Assembly (NCBI GenBank): GCA_914767885.1
Contig: CAJZBQ010000027.1
Coordinates: 124,001 to 188,000, forward strand
Length of the DNA: 64,000 nucleotides
DNA from: Blepharisma stoltei
Taxonomy: Eukaryota > Ciliophora > Heterotrichea > Heterotrichida > Blepharismidae
Reading direction: 5' to 3'
Shown: piece by piece, positions 54,043 through 64,000 of the stretch
Numbering within the stretch: position 1 is the stretch's first letter
How the letters are laid out: each line of letters starts with the position of its first letter
Position numbers and translations under genes: made by a program
Notes under the pieces: generated by a model
Database searches by the model: none
Told to the model about the DNA's origin: nothing
What the model saw: the letters and a program-made list of their open reading frames with translations, nothing else

Positions 54043-55602
54043 TTATAAATTTGGAAATAGTCTTGCATATTTATCTTCATGCCGCTCTTGGTACTCTAGT
54101 AAAGCATCTGTTTTTGTTATAATCAGACTTAGCTTCTGCTTAAACTCATATAACTCCAAACTTATCAATTTTAACTCTTCAGGATCATCAGGAGCTGGCA
54201 TGCCTTTATCTTCAATTCCATGATGCGTTAAATTCATCAACTTTGAGCTCACCTTTACTAGAGTTTCTTGAATTGGTCTTAAAAACTTATAAAATCCTGG
54301 GCTTATCGTAAGTTCAGATAGCTTCAACGATCTGTCAATAAATTTATACAGTTTGCACTCCTCTGGGTCATCTTTATGAATTATCACATTATAAGCCAGC
54401 ACACACGCTTCTTCTAAAACCTCAAAAAATCTTTCAAAAAACCCAGTATTCAGCAACAAAAGCAAAAATTCTGGGTTTTTGCTTAATTTAATTACAGCCG
54501 TCGCCAAAGCATCTTGAAAAAGCCCATATTTAATCACATCGTGCTCTTCTTCTCCAAAAATCCCATCACAGTATTTTTCCAATAACACTTTTAGCCTTTC
54601 AGGCCACCTCAGCTGTACTAAATCTTCTAAATTTTGTGTCCCATTTAGGCTTTCCAACAAAAAAGTAGCCCTTTCAATGCAAGCAGTCTCAGTCAATTGG
54701 AACACCAAAGCGTTCAGAGTGCATGGCATTTCATACTTCCCATCAATAATTGTAACAGGCCTCGGCGACTCTAAATGTCCTAATTCTTTTAAGCTAGGAA
54801 TATCCTGCGCTTTTTCAGGGTGCTTAAGTATTATTTTTTTCAAAATATTTCTCGACATTTCCCTACATCTTTCCATTAGTCCAGGAAATTGCAATGCATT
54901 GATATTGACCTCATTTTCGTCAAGCATCCCTTCAAGCAACCTTAAATCTTCTGTTTTTGCTGCTTTAAATACTAAAGGTGGACAGTTTGTGTTTGAGTTT
55001 AAAATTTCTAAACAAATCATGATTCCTTTGATATCATAAGCTTTGACGGCTGAGTATAAAACATACCACAAGTCTTCCATTTCTTCAGAATGAAGCATTA
55101 TTGGGTCGTCTTTGCGGGAAGAAATGCATGAAATTTGCCTTCTTAAGATTTCTGCATCTGAAATGTCGGTAAAGTGTGGCGCGCATCTCCCAAGGTTTTC
55201 TTCAGAAATTTCTATATGTGAAGGGTAGTTTTCTCTTAATATGTTAAGGCATTCCCAGACTATTGATCCGTAGTGCATGACGTCTTCTGGAGGTGTTAAA
55301 CCAGAATAAATTCTAAAAAAATTGGTTCTCATATTAAAGCATGAAAGTGGAAATGTTGTGATATCTGACCCATAAAGAGCTTGAATATGAATATATACCT
55401 TTTTAATAAAAAAAAAAATATTTTATTTATATTATTTAAATAGGTTTTAACACCCCAGCAGGGCATACTTATTTGTTTCAATATTAATCTGTATCTCATC
55501 TTGATGCACAAGCAGATGCTGGTATATTTCATTTATCACAAAGTCATAGCGCCTTTGATTTGTAAGCGGCCGATGCACTATCAATCCTTCGAAAATTCCC
55601 AT
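54043..55602 (-). CDS. Uncharacterised helical protein
   Basis: About 500 residues after removing one IES. N-terminus MGIFEGLIVHRPLTNQRRYD; the body is Leu/Glu-rich with ankyrin- or armadillo-like helical pairs (VYSAVKAYDIKGIMICLEIL, LVFKAAKTEDLRLLEGMLDE). I do not recognise a named family. A decapping-scaffold or signalling role would be guesswork. Confidence 0.7.
55396..55449. other. TA-bounded IES
   Basis: 54 bp, contains a long A/T run. Removal joins NKYALLGC to YIHIQALYGSD. Confidence 0.75.
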
Positions 55603-55627
55603 TTTAATTAATTATCATTTTGTATAT

Positions 55628-56305
55628 TTAGTTATTCTTTTTCAAAGGAGTCGTCGAACTTAGCTTCCAGCCATTGATACCAGTTCTTATAATTGGCATT
55701 GATACAATCTGATTTGGCTTCTTTTCAAACCGGTTCATAAATTGAGAAATTTTTGGCTCATATAAATCGACGCCAGTTTTCTCAGGTTTTACTTGTAGTT
55801 TTAATGCTGAGAGACCATTAGGGATAGCATAGCTGTGGACCATTTTGGGCACATAGGAAAAATCGAGCTGGAGATCTAGCTTGTTAGGGAAACCTAGTGT
55901 TCGTCCTTTTAAGATGCCTTCGTGGAGCTTTTTGTCTAGGCTAGATTCTAGCTGTAATGAAGGAGGCTCTTTGATGGAAACTAAATTTGAAGAATCCGTA
56001 ATTGAATTGTTGTTGGACCTGGATTTCTTTTTCGCTAGTGATTTCTTTATCAGTCGTTCAGTATTTTTATTATTTATAACTATCCTTGTCTTACAGCTTG
56101 CAAGAGCTGGAGGATCTTTAGATGTGGTTAATTTATTGGAGTTTTCCAAGATACTTTTCCCATTGAAATATATCAGCTTTCTTTGGTTTAATGCTTTGGT
56201 TGAGATATTTACATTCCAGTGCTTTGAAGTGGTTTCAGGCAAATCGTCTAAACTTTCTCTTGGGCTGAATTGATTTTTAAAGATTTTATTTATAAAACGA
56301 TACAA
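55628..56305 (-). CDS. Uncharacterised basic protein
   Basis: 225 residues, single exon, MYRFINKIFKNQFSPRE to SSTTPLKKNN. Lys/Ser/Asn-rich, low complexity in the middle (KKKSRSNNNSITDSSN). 25 bp downstream of the previous start on the same strand. Family unknown. Confidence 0.65.
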   Translation of the reverse strand: MYRFINKIFKNQFSPRESLDDLPETTSKHWNVNISTKALNQRKLIYFNGKSILENSNKLTTSKDPPALASCKTRIVINNKNTERLIKKSLAKKKSRSNNNSITDSSNLVSIKEPPSLQLESSLDKKLHEGILKGRTLGFPNKLDLQLDFSYVPKMVHSYAIPNGLSALKLQVKPEKTGVDLYEPKISQFMNRFEKKPNQIVSMPIIRTGINGWKLSSTTPLKKNN

Positions 56306-57576
56306 TTTATATTTTAAATAAAATATTAAAATATCAGAAAATTATTGGGTTTTAAGATTTTCTGCTCTTTGCTTGCAGGGAGAATAAGGTTAAACTCGTG
56401 ATAATGGTTTACAAGCTTTGGCTCATACATTTGATTAAGCAAACTTTATTTTATTATTGAGTTAGTATAAACTGTATTTAAAACATTAGTTTACAATATA
56501 AAATTATATTATTTAAATTTTTTGACACACTGGTGGCATATGCAGTAAATTTTTAAATATATTATTTGAATACTTACCCTCCTATTAATGTAGGTTAAAT
56601 AATGCCAAATTAATGGGTTAGTCCTCTCAAAAATCTAAAATTTACCTATATTTTTTATAAATTAAAAATAGTGCATTAAATTGCTGAATTTTAATATATT
56701 CTTTTAACATGAAAAATTATATTATATTAAAATTAAGTTGCTTTTAAAGCGGTAATTCTGTATTTCTCTTGCTTTTCTCCAATGGCAACAGCATAAATTT
56801 CAGCATTGACTTCAACTTCAAACATATAACTCAGCTTCGACATCAACTTCTCCAGCAACTTCTAGGTTCATTAAATACAGTCACTAATGCAGTACCTATT
56901 AATACAGTCGCTAATGTAGTATAGAGGTTTCCTCTATATAGCGCTAAAAGCGCAGACATTTTCCCAGGAGCTTTCCAAGTTCGTCTGACCAAATCGCTTT
57001 TTGGTCCGACCAAGGCATTGATTTGGTGCAACCTACCGATAAATTCCGATCAGAATTTATCGGCCTTACAGCGCCAAACATAGGAAACTTCTATACCTAT
57101 TTGCACCTTCAAGATAAGTCATCAATAGCCAACTGCTTTTATTTCCTGAGTTTCACCAAACTTCAACTCTATTCACAATAATTCTTCATGCACCATCTTC
57201 ATGATCCCCCATAAGTTCGCTATGTCTTTATAGTCTACAGATTTAGCACAACATTTTCATGCCAGAGCCAAGCCGCATAGCTTCTGCAATGAATTTGAGA
57301 TCTCGATCAAAAATACCCACTGGATAATTCCTTCTTCTTTGACACGAAAACTGCCATTATGTCCTAAAGAAATTATATATAAAATCAAATCCATTTAAAT
57401 GGAGCAGATTTTTTCTTAAGGAGGAGTTATAATATATTTAGATTTAGATTATAGAATAAATAACTCATATACCTAAAAATTTCCTTTTTACCTTGATTTT
57501 TGCATAAAATAAGCAAAATAAAAACCTGAATTTTCATTAAGACAAATAATTTCCAGAAAATTTTAGTATTTTAGAT
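56306..57576. other. Intergenic, with nested inverted repeats
   Basis: The segment 56880-57090 holds several hairpins: TATAGAGG-TTT-CCTCTATA, AGCGCTAAAAGCGC, ACCAAATC...GATTTGGT, and CCGATAAATTC...GAATTTATCGG at 57036-57063. Decayed coding-like sequence on the minus strand at 57100-57360 is not recognisable. Confidence 0.5.
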
Positions 57577-58221
57577 ATGGGAGCTGGAAGATGCTGCTTT
57601 TGCACTAGTACAAAATTGGCTTCAAATCCAATTATAGCAAGACGACAAGAAACAAATGCAAATACAACTCAAACTCAAGTCACCCAAGTCCATGGTTCTC
57701 AACGGACAAATAACCTACCTCCTGTTCACCCAGGCAGTCGCCCTCCAACTATACTAAAAGTTCTAATAGACACAAAAGTCTCCCCTGACGACATAAAATC
57801 AGCTGATTTTACCCCAGCCGCCACCCAGAATATCTCCTACCCTTATACCTGTCCAATATGCTTCAAATTTTATTCCCACATTCTTGTTACAAAGTGTTGC
57901 AAGAATTATATCTGTCATTTCTGCGCCAAACACCTACAAGCAAAAATGGTCAATTTTGAAATAGCTTGCCCTCATTGTAAGAGTAACCCTGTGGTTTTGA
58001 CAGATGTAGACTTAAATGACCCAGTAAAAAAATATAGTGACTCTCCTTATGGAACACATAGGAGCACAAATGACCGAAATAAATGGGTACCGATACTACA
58101 AATGGTTCGTGAAGACTCATCAGATACAGAACCTGCTGACGAGCTGAGAACTTTAAGCTTTACAAGGGAGTTTACTGAAGCAGAAGAATTTTTGAGTAAA
58201 AGTTGCTCAAGAAGTGTATAA
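57577..58221 (+). CDS. RING-type protein with predicted lipidated N-terminus
   Basis: 214 residues, single exon. The start MGAGRCCFC is a textbook N-myristoylation and palmitoylation motif. A RING-like domain follows at residues about 90-135: YTCPICFKFYSHI, CCKNYICHFCAKHL, CPHCKS. The likely role is a membrane-anchored ubiquitin ligase; substrates unknown. Gamma-tubulin follows 47 bp downstream on the same strand. Confidence 0.78.
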   Translation: MGAGRCCFCTSTKLASNPIIARRQETNANTTQTQVTQVHGSQRTNNLPPVHPGSRPPTILKVLIDTKVSPDDIKSADFTPAATQNISYPYTCPICFKFYSHILVTKCCKNYICHFCAKHLQAKMVNFEIACPHCKSNPVVLTDVDLNDPVKKYSDSPYGTHRSTNDRNKWVPILQMVREDSSDTEPADELRTLSFTREFTEAEEFLSKSCSRSV

Positions 58222-58268
58222 AACAATAATAGATTTTTGTTATAAATAGCTTGTATTTTCATATAAAA

Positions 58269-59801
58269 ATGCCCAGAGAAATTATCACACTTCAAGTAGG
58301 ACAATGTGGAAACCAAATAGGCATGGAATTTTGGAAGCAACTTTGTATGGAGCATGGGATTAATAATGAAGGCATACTAGAAGAATACGCAACTGCAGGC
58401 GATGACCGTAAAGATGTGTTCTTTTATCAAGCGGACGATGAACACTATATTCCCCGCGCATTGCTTATCGATTTAGAGCCGAGGGTAATCCATACAATAC
58501 AGACTTCTATGTATGCAGCCTTATATAACCCTGAAAATATTTATATGAGCAGAGAAGGTGGGGGTGCAGGGAATAACTGGGCAAGTGGGTTTTCCCAAGC
58601 TGAAAGAGTCAATGATGAAATCATGGATATGATAGATAGAGAAGCTGATGGCAGCGACTCTTTAGAAGGGTTTGTGCTGCTTCATTCTATTGCAGGAGGC
58701 ACTGGAAGTGGAATGGGGTCTTATTTATTAGAAAGACTTAATGACAGATTTCCTAAGAAATTGATCCAAACTTATTCAGTTTTCCCAAACCAGCTTAGAA
58801 CTTCTGACGTAGTTGTGCAGCCTTATAACTCATTATTGACTTTAAAAAGACTGACACTTAACGCTGATTGTGTAGTTGTGCTAGACAATGCGGCACTAAA
58901 TCACATTGCAGTAGACAGACTAAAAATTCCAAACCCAACCTTTGCACAGACTAATGCTTTAGTATCTACAGTTATGGCAGCTTCTACAACGACATTGAGA
59001 TATCCTGGATATATGAATAATGATTTAGTAGGCCTCGTTGCTTCACTTATCCCGACTCCTAGATGCCACTTTTTAATGACTGGCTATACTCCTTTAACTG
59101 TGGACCGACAAATCAGCTCAGTTCGGAAAACGACAGTTTTAGATGTAATGAGAAGGCTTTTGCAGACAAAAAATATTATGGTTTCGACTAATACAAAAAA
59201 GGGGGTTTATATGAGTATTTTAAATATCATTCAAGGAGATGTAGATCCTACACAAGTTCACAAGTCACTACAGAGGATTAGGGAAAGAAAACTTGCAAAT
59301 TTCATCCCTTGGGGGCCTGCGTCTATACAAGTTGCACTTTCAAGAAAATCACCGTATGTAGAAACTTCACATAAGGTGTCAGGACTTATGCTTGCGAACC
59401 ATACGAGTATTGCGGATTTATTTGATAGGATTATTAGTCAGTATACAAAATTGAGATCAAGGAATGCTTTTTTAGATATATTTATTTACCATGAATAGCC
59501 CGTAAAGAGCATTTTTTGGTTGGCCGGACAATATCTGGCATGCCAAATTCGTTGGCATGCCATATTTCTGGCTAACCAAATTTAAGAATGGCTAACCAAA
59601 AAAATGCTCCTTAGTCGGCTATTCTTGGCAAGCAGGTATAATTATAAAAAGGAAAGAATTTTTTCAGAAAATTTCGAAGAGTTTGATAGATCAGAAGAAA
59701 TTGTAAAAGAGCTAATTCAAGAATATAAAGCTGCAGAAAAAGAAGATTATATAGACTGGGGAAATAATGCTGATTCTGATACAGATATTAGGATGAAATA
59801 A
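58269..59801 (+). CDS. Gamma-tubulin
   Basis: 456 residues after removal of one [23 protein letters not shown] and WKQLCMEHG are specific for gamma-tubulin; GGTGSGMGS is the GTP-binding loop; the C-terminus reads [20 protein letters not shown]. It nucleates microtubules at basal bodies. The IES (59477-59638) lies after RNAFLD; removal gives [18 protein letters not shown]. Confidence 0.96.
59477..59638. mobile_element. IES with 33-bp inverted repeats, in gamma-tubulin
   Basis: 162 bp, TA-bounded. GAATAGCCCGTAAAGAGCAT and the inverse of ATGCTCCTTAGTCGGCTATTC form outer arms; GGCATGCC repeats form an inner hairpin. It looks like a small foldback MITE. Confidence 0.85.
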
Positions 59802-59877
59802 ATTTAAGCAATTAATATATGATAACTTTTGAATTCAATTTAATAAGCCAATTAGATTAAAATTATTTGAAATTAAT

Positions 59878-61329
59878 TTAAGCTAAGCTTGCTATTATTT
59901 CCCAAGCTCTGTGTATATGTTCTTCTTCTAAATATTCACTATTCATGCTCAGTCTTATCACTGGTCTTCCTTCCAATTTAGTCCCTAAAACAAAAATATC
60001 TTTCCTTTCTTTCAGCTTGCCAATTAGTTCAGTTGTTTTTTGGTCATCTCCTTTCATTCTAAACACAAGCAGTGCGAACTCTCTCTTAGTACAAAATTCA
60101 AACCTATCATCATTTTTTATGAGGTTTTCTAAAATTTTGGCTAGTTCTACGTGTTTTCTAATCATAGATTGAACGCCGCTGACACCGTACTGTGAAACAT
60201 AAAAGAACATTCTAAGGGCTCTATTATCTCTTCCAAAAGCTAACTGAAGAGATCCTAAATCAATGTCATCAGATTTCCTCAAATAGTCAGGATCCATTGT
60301 AAAACAGTCGCCAAGCCACTTTTTGTCTCTTATAAACATATAAGAAGCACAAAATCCTAACCCCATCCACTTCGAGGCGTTAACAACTATAGAGTCAGCA
60401 TATTCAACTCCTTTGAATAAATGTCTGAATTCTGGACAAACTAGTGCTGATCCAGCATAAGCTGCATCAATATGCAACCACATGTTATTTTCTTTACAAA
60501 TTTGTCCGATTTGCTGAATTGGGTCAATTGCTGTGGAGTTTGTCGTTCCAAAAGTCCCACAAGCAAAAATTGGGTCAAGTCCTGCCTCTATATCTTTTTT
60601 GATTGCTAGAGGCAGCAAGCTTACATTCATAGGATAATTTTGAGAAATTTCATCAAAATAGCTAGGGATTACTCTGGTTTCATATCCCAAAGCTTTTGCG
60701 CACTTGCTTATGTGTACGTGTGTTTGATCAGAGACATAAATAACTGGTTTTTTGGCATTTCTTCTATGTCGCGCTACAATCAAGAGATTAAGAACTGAAT
60801 CCCCAGCAGATGTCATAGCCATCCCTCCTCCAGGGCTTTTTTCATGCAAAAAGTAATCAGGGAATCCCATCATCTGTGCATACCAATCGGCACATAAGAG
60901 TTCCAATTCGGTCTGCAGAGGAGAAGAATCCCATGAAAAGCCTATCGCGTTAATAGACCTAGATAAAATTTCTCCTTGGATAGCTGGCCAAGTTGATATT
61001 GAAGGAAACCACGACATATACATTGGATGCTGCCAATGAGAGTTATTGGGTATAATGATGTCTTTTATTTGAGCTTGAATAGTTTCCCATCCCACAGGCT
61101 CAGCAGGAGGAGTTGAAGACACCAATTTCCTTAAAAAATTTCTTTTGGCGTCTGGCTTTACATTTATTGATGCAATATTTTTGTGGTACTCAGCTACCTG
61201 CTCTATCAGTTCATGAGTTTGATTTTTAAATTTGTCTATTCTCGCCTTGGAAATATCTGAAATATCGTTTGCGGTAGTAAAAGGCCTTCTAGTGAGATTA
61301 CGTAAATTCAACAACCTCATCTGCATCAT
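59878..61329 (-). CDS. Aromatic-L-amino-acid decarboxylase (group II PLP decarboxylase)
   Basis: 483 residues, single exon. HPMYMSWFPS, GGGMAMTSAGDS, HIDAAYAGSALVCPE and NASKWMG with the PLP-binding lysine define the family; substrates are aromatic amino acids such as DOPA, 5-hydroxytryptophan or tryptophan. The first 25 residues (MRLLNLRNLTRRPF) resemble a mitochondrial presequence, unusual for this enzyme. It lies beside an aromatic amino acid hydroxylase gene in the same orientation. Confidence 0.9.
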   Translation of the reverse strand: MMQMRLLNLRNLTRRPFTTANDISDISKARIDKFKNQTHELIEQVAEYHKNIASINVKPDAKRNFLRKLVSSTPPAEPVGWETIQAQIKDIIIPNNSHWQHPMYMSWFPSISTWPAIQGEILSRSINAIGFSWDSSPLQTELELLCADWYAQMMGFPDYFLHEKSPGGGMAMTSAGDSVLNLLIVARHRRNAKKPVIYVSDQTHVHISKCAKALGYETRVIPSYFDEISQNYPMNVSLLPLAIKKDIEAGLDPIFACGTFGTTNSTAIDPIQQIGQICKENNMWLHIDAAYAGSALVCPEFRHLFKGVEYADSIVVNASKWMGLGFCASYMFIRDKKWLGDCFTMDPDYLRKSDDIDLGSLQLAFGRDNRALRMFFYVSQYGVSGVQSMIRKHVELAKILENLIKNDDRFEFCTKREFALLVFRMKGDDQKTTELIGKLKERKDIFVLGTKLEGRPVIRLSMNSEYLEEEHIHRAWEIIASLA

Positions 61330-61503
61330 TAATTATGAAAAATGGGGAATTTATTCTGGCATTGTGACATTTTGGGTATTGGGTATTCACGATGAGGTAA
61401 TCTCGTTTTATCATAAAAATGATTATGCATGAAAAAAGGTAAAGAAATTAGGGACGAGATCAGAAAAATATTAGTAGTTAGATTATTAAAATATTCGTTA
61501 GTC

Positions 61504-63418
61504 TTAGCTTTCTACAGCTTCAAAGACGAACTTTTTCATTTCTGTGAGGCTATTAGCTTTAAATAAAAGCGGTTGGAAGTCGTGCAAAACGTAGTCCATA
61601 TTCAGAATGAGTTGATAAGAAAAAAAACCAATGGGTTTTTATATGATTGTTTTTAAGGTGAAATTGCTCCATATGCAGGGGGTTTTTTGCATAATTTTAG
61701 AACCACTATATGGCTTTCATCAGGATTAAGCATGGAATTAAATTTTCAATTGTTTTTGATGGTAAAAATGCATTAAAAATAGGGCTTTTTATGTACGCCC
61801 ATTCAGAACCTTTTTGAGTTCTCAAGGCTCGACTTTACATTTTTTTTCACCGACATTAATTATTTCCCCACTCGAGGATAAAATCCCTGCTCCGAGAATT
61901 TTTTCACCAATAACGCCAAATTCTACTAACCTTTATGACAAAAAGTTTTTATATTTTTTTTCCTATCTGTATTAATTTCATTAAGCCTATAGAGATTTTT
62001 ATACAAATAGAGATGCAATATGAAGTTAAATTAAAATTTACTATATTTTAAAATTACTTAACGGAGGAGGAAGAAATAAAATGGTGACGTTGACGGAAGT
62101 TGGACTCCGAGGCGCACCTCCTATGGAGCTGGTAGGACCCATTTCTGATGAAACTGAGACACAGGGCCTCGTTCCTTGCCCAGGTAGGCCTTCAGAGGTG
62201 GGGAAGCTATGCCGAAAAGGAAGTTTTATTTCTCCCCCGAAGGTTTTCCCTATCCCTGCCAGATGGGCTAGACAGTTTTTCCTACTACATGGTCTCCCCG
62301 CATCGGGAGCATCGGGGCACTCTCCAAGAAGTGGCTCTATATAAAGGAGTTGATACTCTGGACAGGTAGTTCAGACCAGAAATCAAGATGGCGATGGGTC
62401 TGGGAGTATGGCCACATCAGAACCCGATCTGGAGTCACTTTCGAGCTGAGGTGTGTGAGGTCCGTTGGTTCGCCCACGTATGGCCTGGCTAGTTTAACTT
62501 AACTTAGCTTAATGGAGGAGTGAGTAGTAATAAATTTTATAGTTTTTTGCTTTAAATTGTCCATACTTCATCTATTTTAAATAATATATTGGTAAATTTC
62601 AGCTAATAGCTTATAGCTAATTGGTCAATTTTTTCGTCACTAGCTCCAAGTGATTTCTTACCAATTTCTTGAGAAAATTCGGCCATCTCCTCATTCGCAA
62701 AAAGTGGAACATGCCCCATTAGGTCGTGAACTACATCTGGTTCGACTGCGTAAAATGGGGAAGAAATATGCCTAATATACCTTGATGCAAAAAATACTCG
62801 ATAAGCAAGTCCATATAAAAATGATCTTGCATTAATCATTCCTCCAACAGGAACTAGTTTGAATCCTGTTTTTGAGTTTAGCCAATTATTTACTTTAGAA
62901 AACTGAGGGACTTCATTTTCAGTGTAAATGTTTTTATTCTCCAACTCAATGAGGTTTTGGTTGTGTTCGTCACAAGCGTAAAGGCTATGAAGCTCTTTAA
63001 GCTTCCCATAAAGGATATTCCAAGTCTTATTTGCTTGCTCAGGATAATAAGCATCAGGGACGTCTGAATCGGCCGGGGTATCATAATTTCTCATTGATGA
63101 AAGCCAATTCATGTAATCGATGTCGTTTGAGCCTGGGTAGGAATTTCCAAGATCATCAATAATATTTCTATGAGACTTGTCAATACAGTCCAAATCTCGT
63201 CTTGAGGGAAACTTAAAAAATATACTAGAGGAAAAATTGCATTTTTTACACTATAAAATAGAAGTAATTATTTTTTTGAGATTTTATAGTAGGAAAAATT
63301 ATTGAATAAAAATAAAAATTTAAGGTTTTTTATGATGGCCTCTTCTTGATCTTGGATACCATATCGGTTTGGTGAATAATTGTTTTGTCTGATTAAGCAG
63401 CAAAGACTTCATAGCCAT
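61504..63418 (-). CDS. Aromatic amino acid hydroxylase (pterin-dependent)
   Basis: Family that hydroxylates Phe, Tyr or Trp using tetrahydrobiopterin and iron. Blocks present: FPSRRDLDCIDKSH, FKLVPVGGMINARSFLYGLA, PDVVHDLMGHVPLFA (two iron-ligand His), then VEFGVIGEKILGAGILSSSG and DFQPLLFKANSLTEM. The first exon MAMKSLLLNQTKQL is basic, without the usual N-terminal ACT domain. Three IESs split the gene (61601-61795, 61926-62586, 63225-63332), the middle one holding a SINE-like element; an in-frame TAG after LAISY stays unresolved. Substrate cannot be read from the sequence. Confidence 0.82.
61601..61795. other. TA-bounded IES in hydroxylase gene
   Basis: 195 bp. Removal joins ELKKVLNGR to MDYVLHDFQPLLF. 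Confidence 0.75.
61926..62586. other. IES in hydroxylase gene, containing a SINE-like element
   Basis: 661 bp between TA at 61924 and 62585. Removal joins KFTNI to EFGVIGEK near the conserved YWFTVEFG block. The left join is uncertain because of a TAG nearby. Confidence 0.5.
62070..62507 (+). mobile_element. SINE-like element, subfamily C, nested in an IES
   Basis: About 438 bp, flanked by CTTAACGGAGGAG / CTTAATGGAGGAG (62057-62069 and 62508-62520). Head AGAAATAAAATGGTGACG. Strongly similar to the element at 43444. Confidence 0.85.
63225..63332. other. TA-bounded IES near start of hydroxylase gene
   Basis: About 105-108 bp. Removal joins SRRGHH to IFFKFPSRRDLD. Confidence 0.65.
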
Positions 63419-64000
63419 TTTAATTATGCGATTTCTGAAATTTTTCCAATTCTAGAATGCCATAATAGAAAACTTAAAGGCTAAAATTCTATAAATTAGT
63501 CTTCAGACACTTTTTGGATCAATAGCTCTTATTCGGCCTAGTTAGAATTGCGAAAGCAGAAATAATCTAGAGAATTAAATTTTTTGTTTAAAAGTAATTT
63601 CATTTCATGATTTACTTATAAAAATGATGGCTACTTTGATAAATTTATAATATCTATTAAAGTAAAGGACATTAAAGCCTTTATCTTGATATTTAATGTG
63701 TAAATTTTAAATGGAAGAAGAATCGAATTTGCTAATAAAAAAACTCTTAACATTTTTTTGAATGGGTCAGTAGATTAAGAGGCAATATTAAAGAGTATAA
63801 ATAAGCAAGTCTCCTTAATTGTAATTTTTGCATATATAATTTAGTAGCCTATGATTATGAGCTACGTCACCATTTTTAAGTGATATATAATTTGTGATAT
63901 ATCTTTATGCTATGGAGTATCTATAAATTCAATATCAAATTCTTTAACTATCTAAACTAAATTTTACCTAAGGATAAGAAGAAAAGCAAGCATTAAATAC
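63419..64000. other. AT-rich intergenic end of window
   Basis: No gene, RNA or repeat recognised. Confidence 0.55.

Noticed and set aside
54677..55039. Plus-strand ORF of 120 codons
   Set aside because: Antisense shadow of the 54043-55602 gene.
56843..57031. Minus-strand ORF MHQINALVGPKSDL...
   Set aside because: It lies across the hairpin cluster, has no start context or family match, and ends abruptly; more likely a chance ORF.
1..64000. Bacterial or organellar origin using TGA as Trp
   Set aside because: Piwi, centrin, gamma-tubulin, IFT proteins, enkurin, a eukaryotic-type tRNA with a pol III terminator and 15-nt introns require a ciliate nucleus.
1..64000. CRISPR arrays, rRNA genes, prophage or integron structures
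   Set aside because: None seen; the regular repeats present are tandem repeats within MITE-like elements.

Overview
The window looks like germline (micronuclear) DNA of a heterotrich ciliate close to Blepharisma. Three signs agree. (1) In-frame TGA codons sit at conserved tryptophans in many genes (Piwi, topoisomerase III, CAMKK-like kinase, aromatic amino acid hydroxylase), while TAA and TAG act as stops. (2) Nine coding breaks are closed by removing exactly 15 nt with GT...AG ends, the tiny intron typical of this group. (3) About thirty other breaks of roughly 50 to 2000 bp disappear if a segment flanked by TA (rarely another short repeat) is removed, leaving one copy, as expected for internal eliminated sequences (IESs) still present in germline DNA. 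The DNA is AT-rich and the genes are closely packed on both strands.

Layout: WD40/ion channel fusion, Piwi, two uncharacterised genes, a coiled-coil gene and an MFS transporter (0-11 kb); a gene-poor stretch with a decayed ribosomal protein uS8 copy and a retroelement (11-13.8 kb); an amino acid permease, a Kelch/EGF membrane protein with six IESs, a CCDC112-like gene with a composite 1.9 kb IES, IFT43, a coiled-coil gene and an EF-hand/FAM161-like gene (13.8-27 kb); enkurin, a CAMKK-like kinase, centrin, tRNA-Cys, an MLF homologue and topoisomerase III (28-37.5 kb); a tandemly duplicated and partly decayed two-gene block with an eIF4B/4H-like gene (39-42.7 kb); a VPS13-like/oxysterol-binding fusion candidate (44-47 kb); a NEK6/7-like kinase fused to IFT57 (48-51.5 kb); a CHCH protein and several unknowns; a RING protein, gamma-tubulin, and an aromatic amino acid decarboxylase next to an aromatic amino acid hydroxylase (57-63.4 kb). 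Many products are ciliary or basal-body proteins (IFT43, IFT57, enkurin, centrin, gamma-tubulin, FAM161, CCDC112).

Three kinds of inserted DNA overlie the genes: short TA-bounded IESs; MITE-like IESs with G/C-tract terminal inverted repeats; and about eleven GC-richer, 400-650 bp SINE-like elements with a TAAAATGGCG-like head, an AT-rich tail and mostly 9-16 bp target duplications. Seven of the latter lie directly inside exons and an eighth at a gene's 3' end, and removal between the duplications restores each reading frame. That is the most unusual feature here: retroelement-like insertions in conserved genes that must be removed at target duplications, not necessarily at TA. All reconstructions were done by reading; exact IES ends are often ambiguous by a few bases and no database search was possible.
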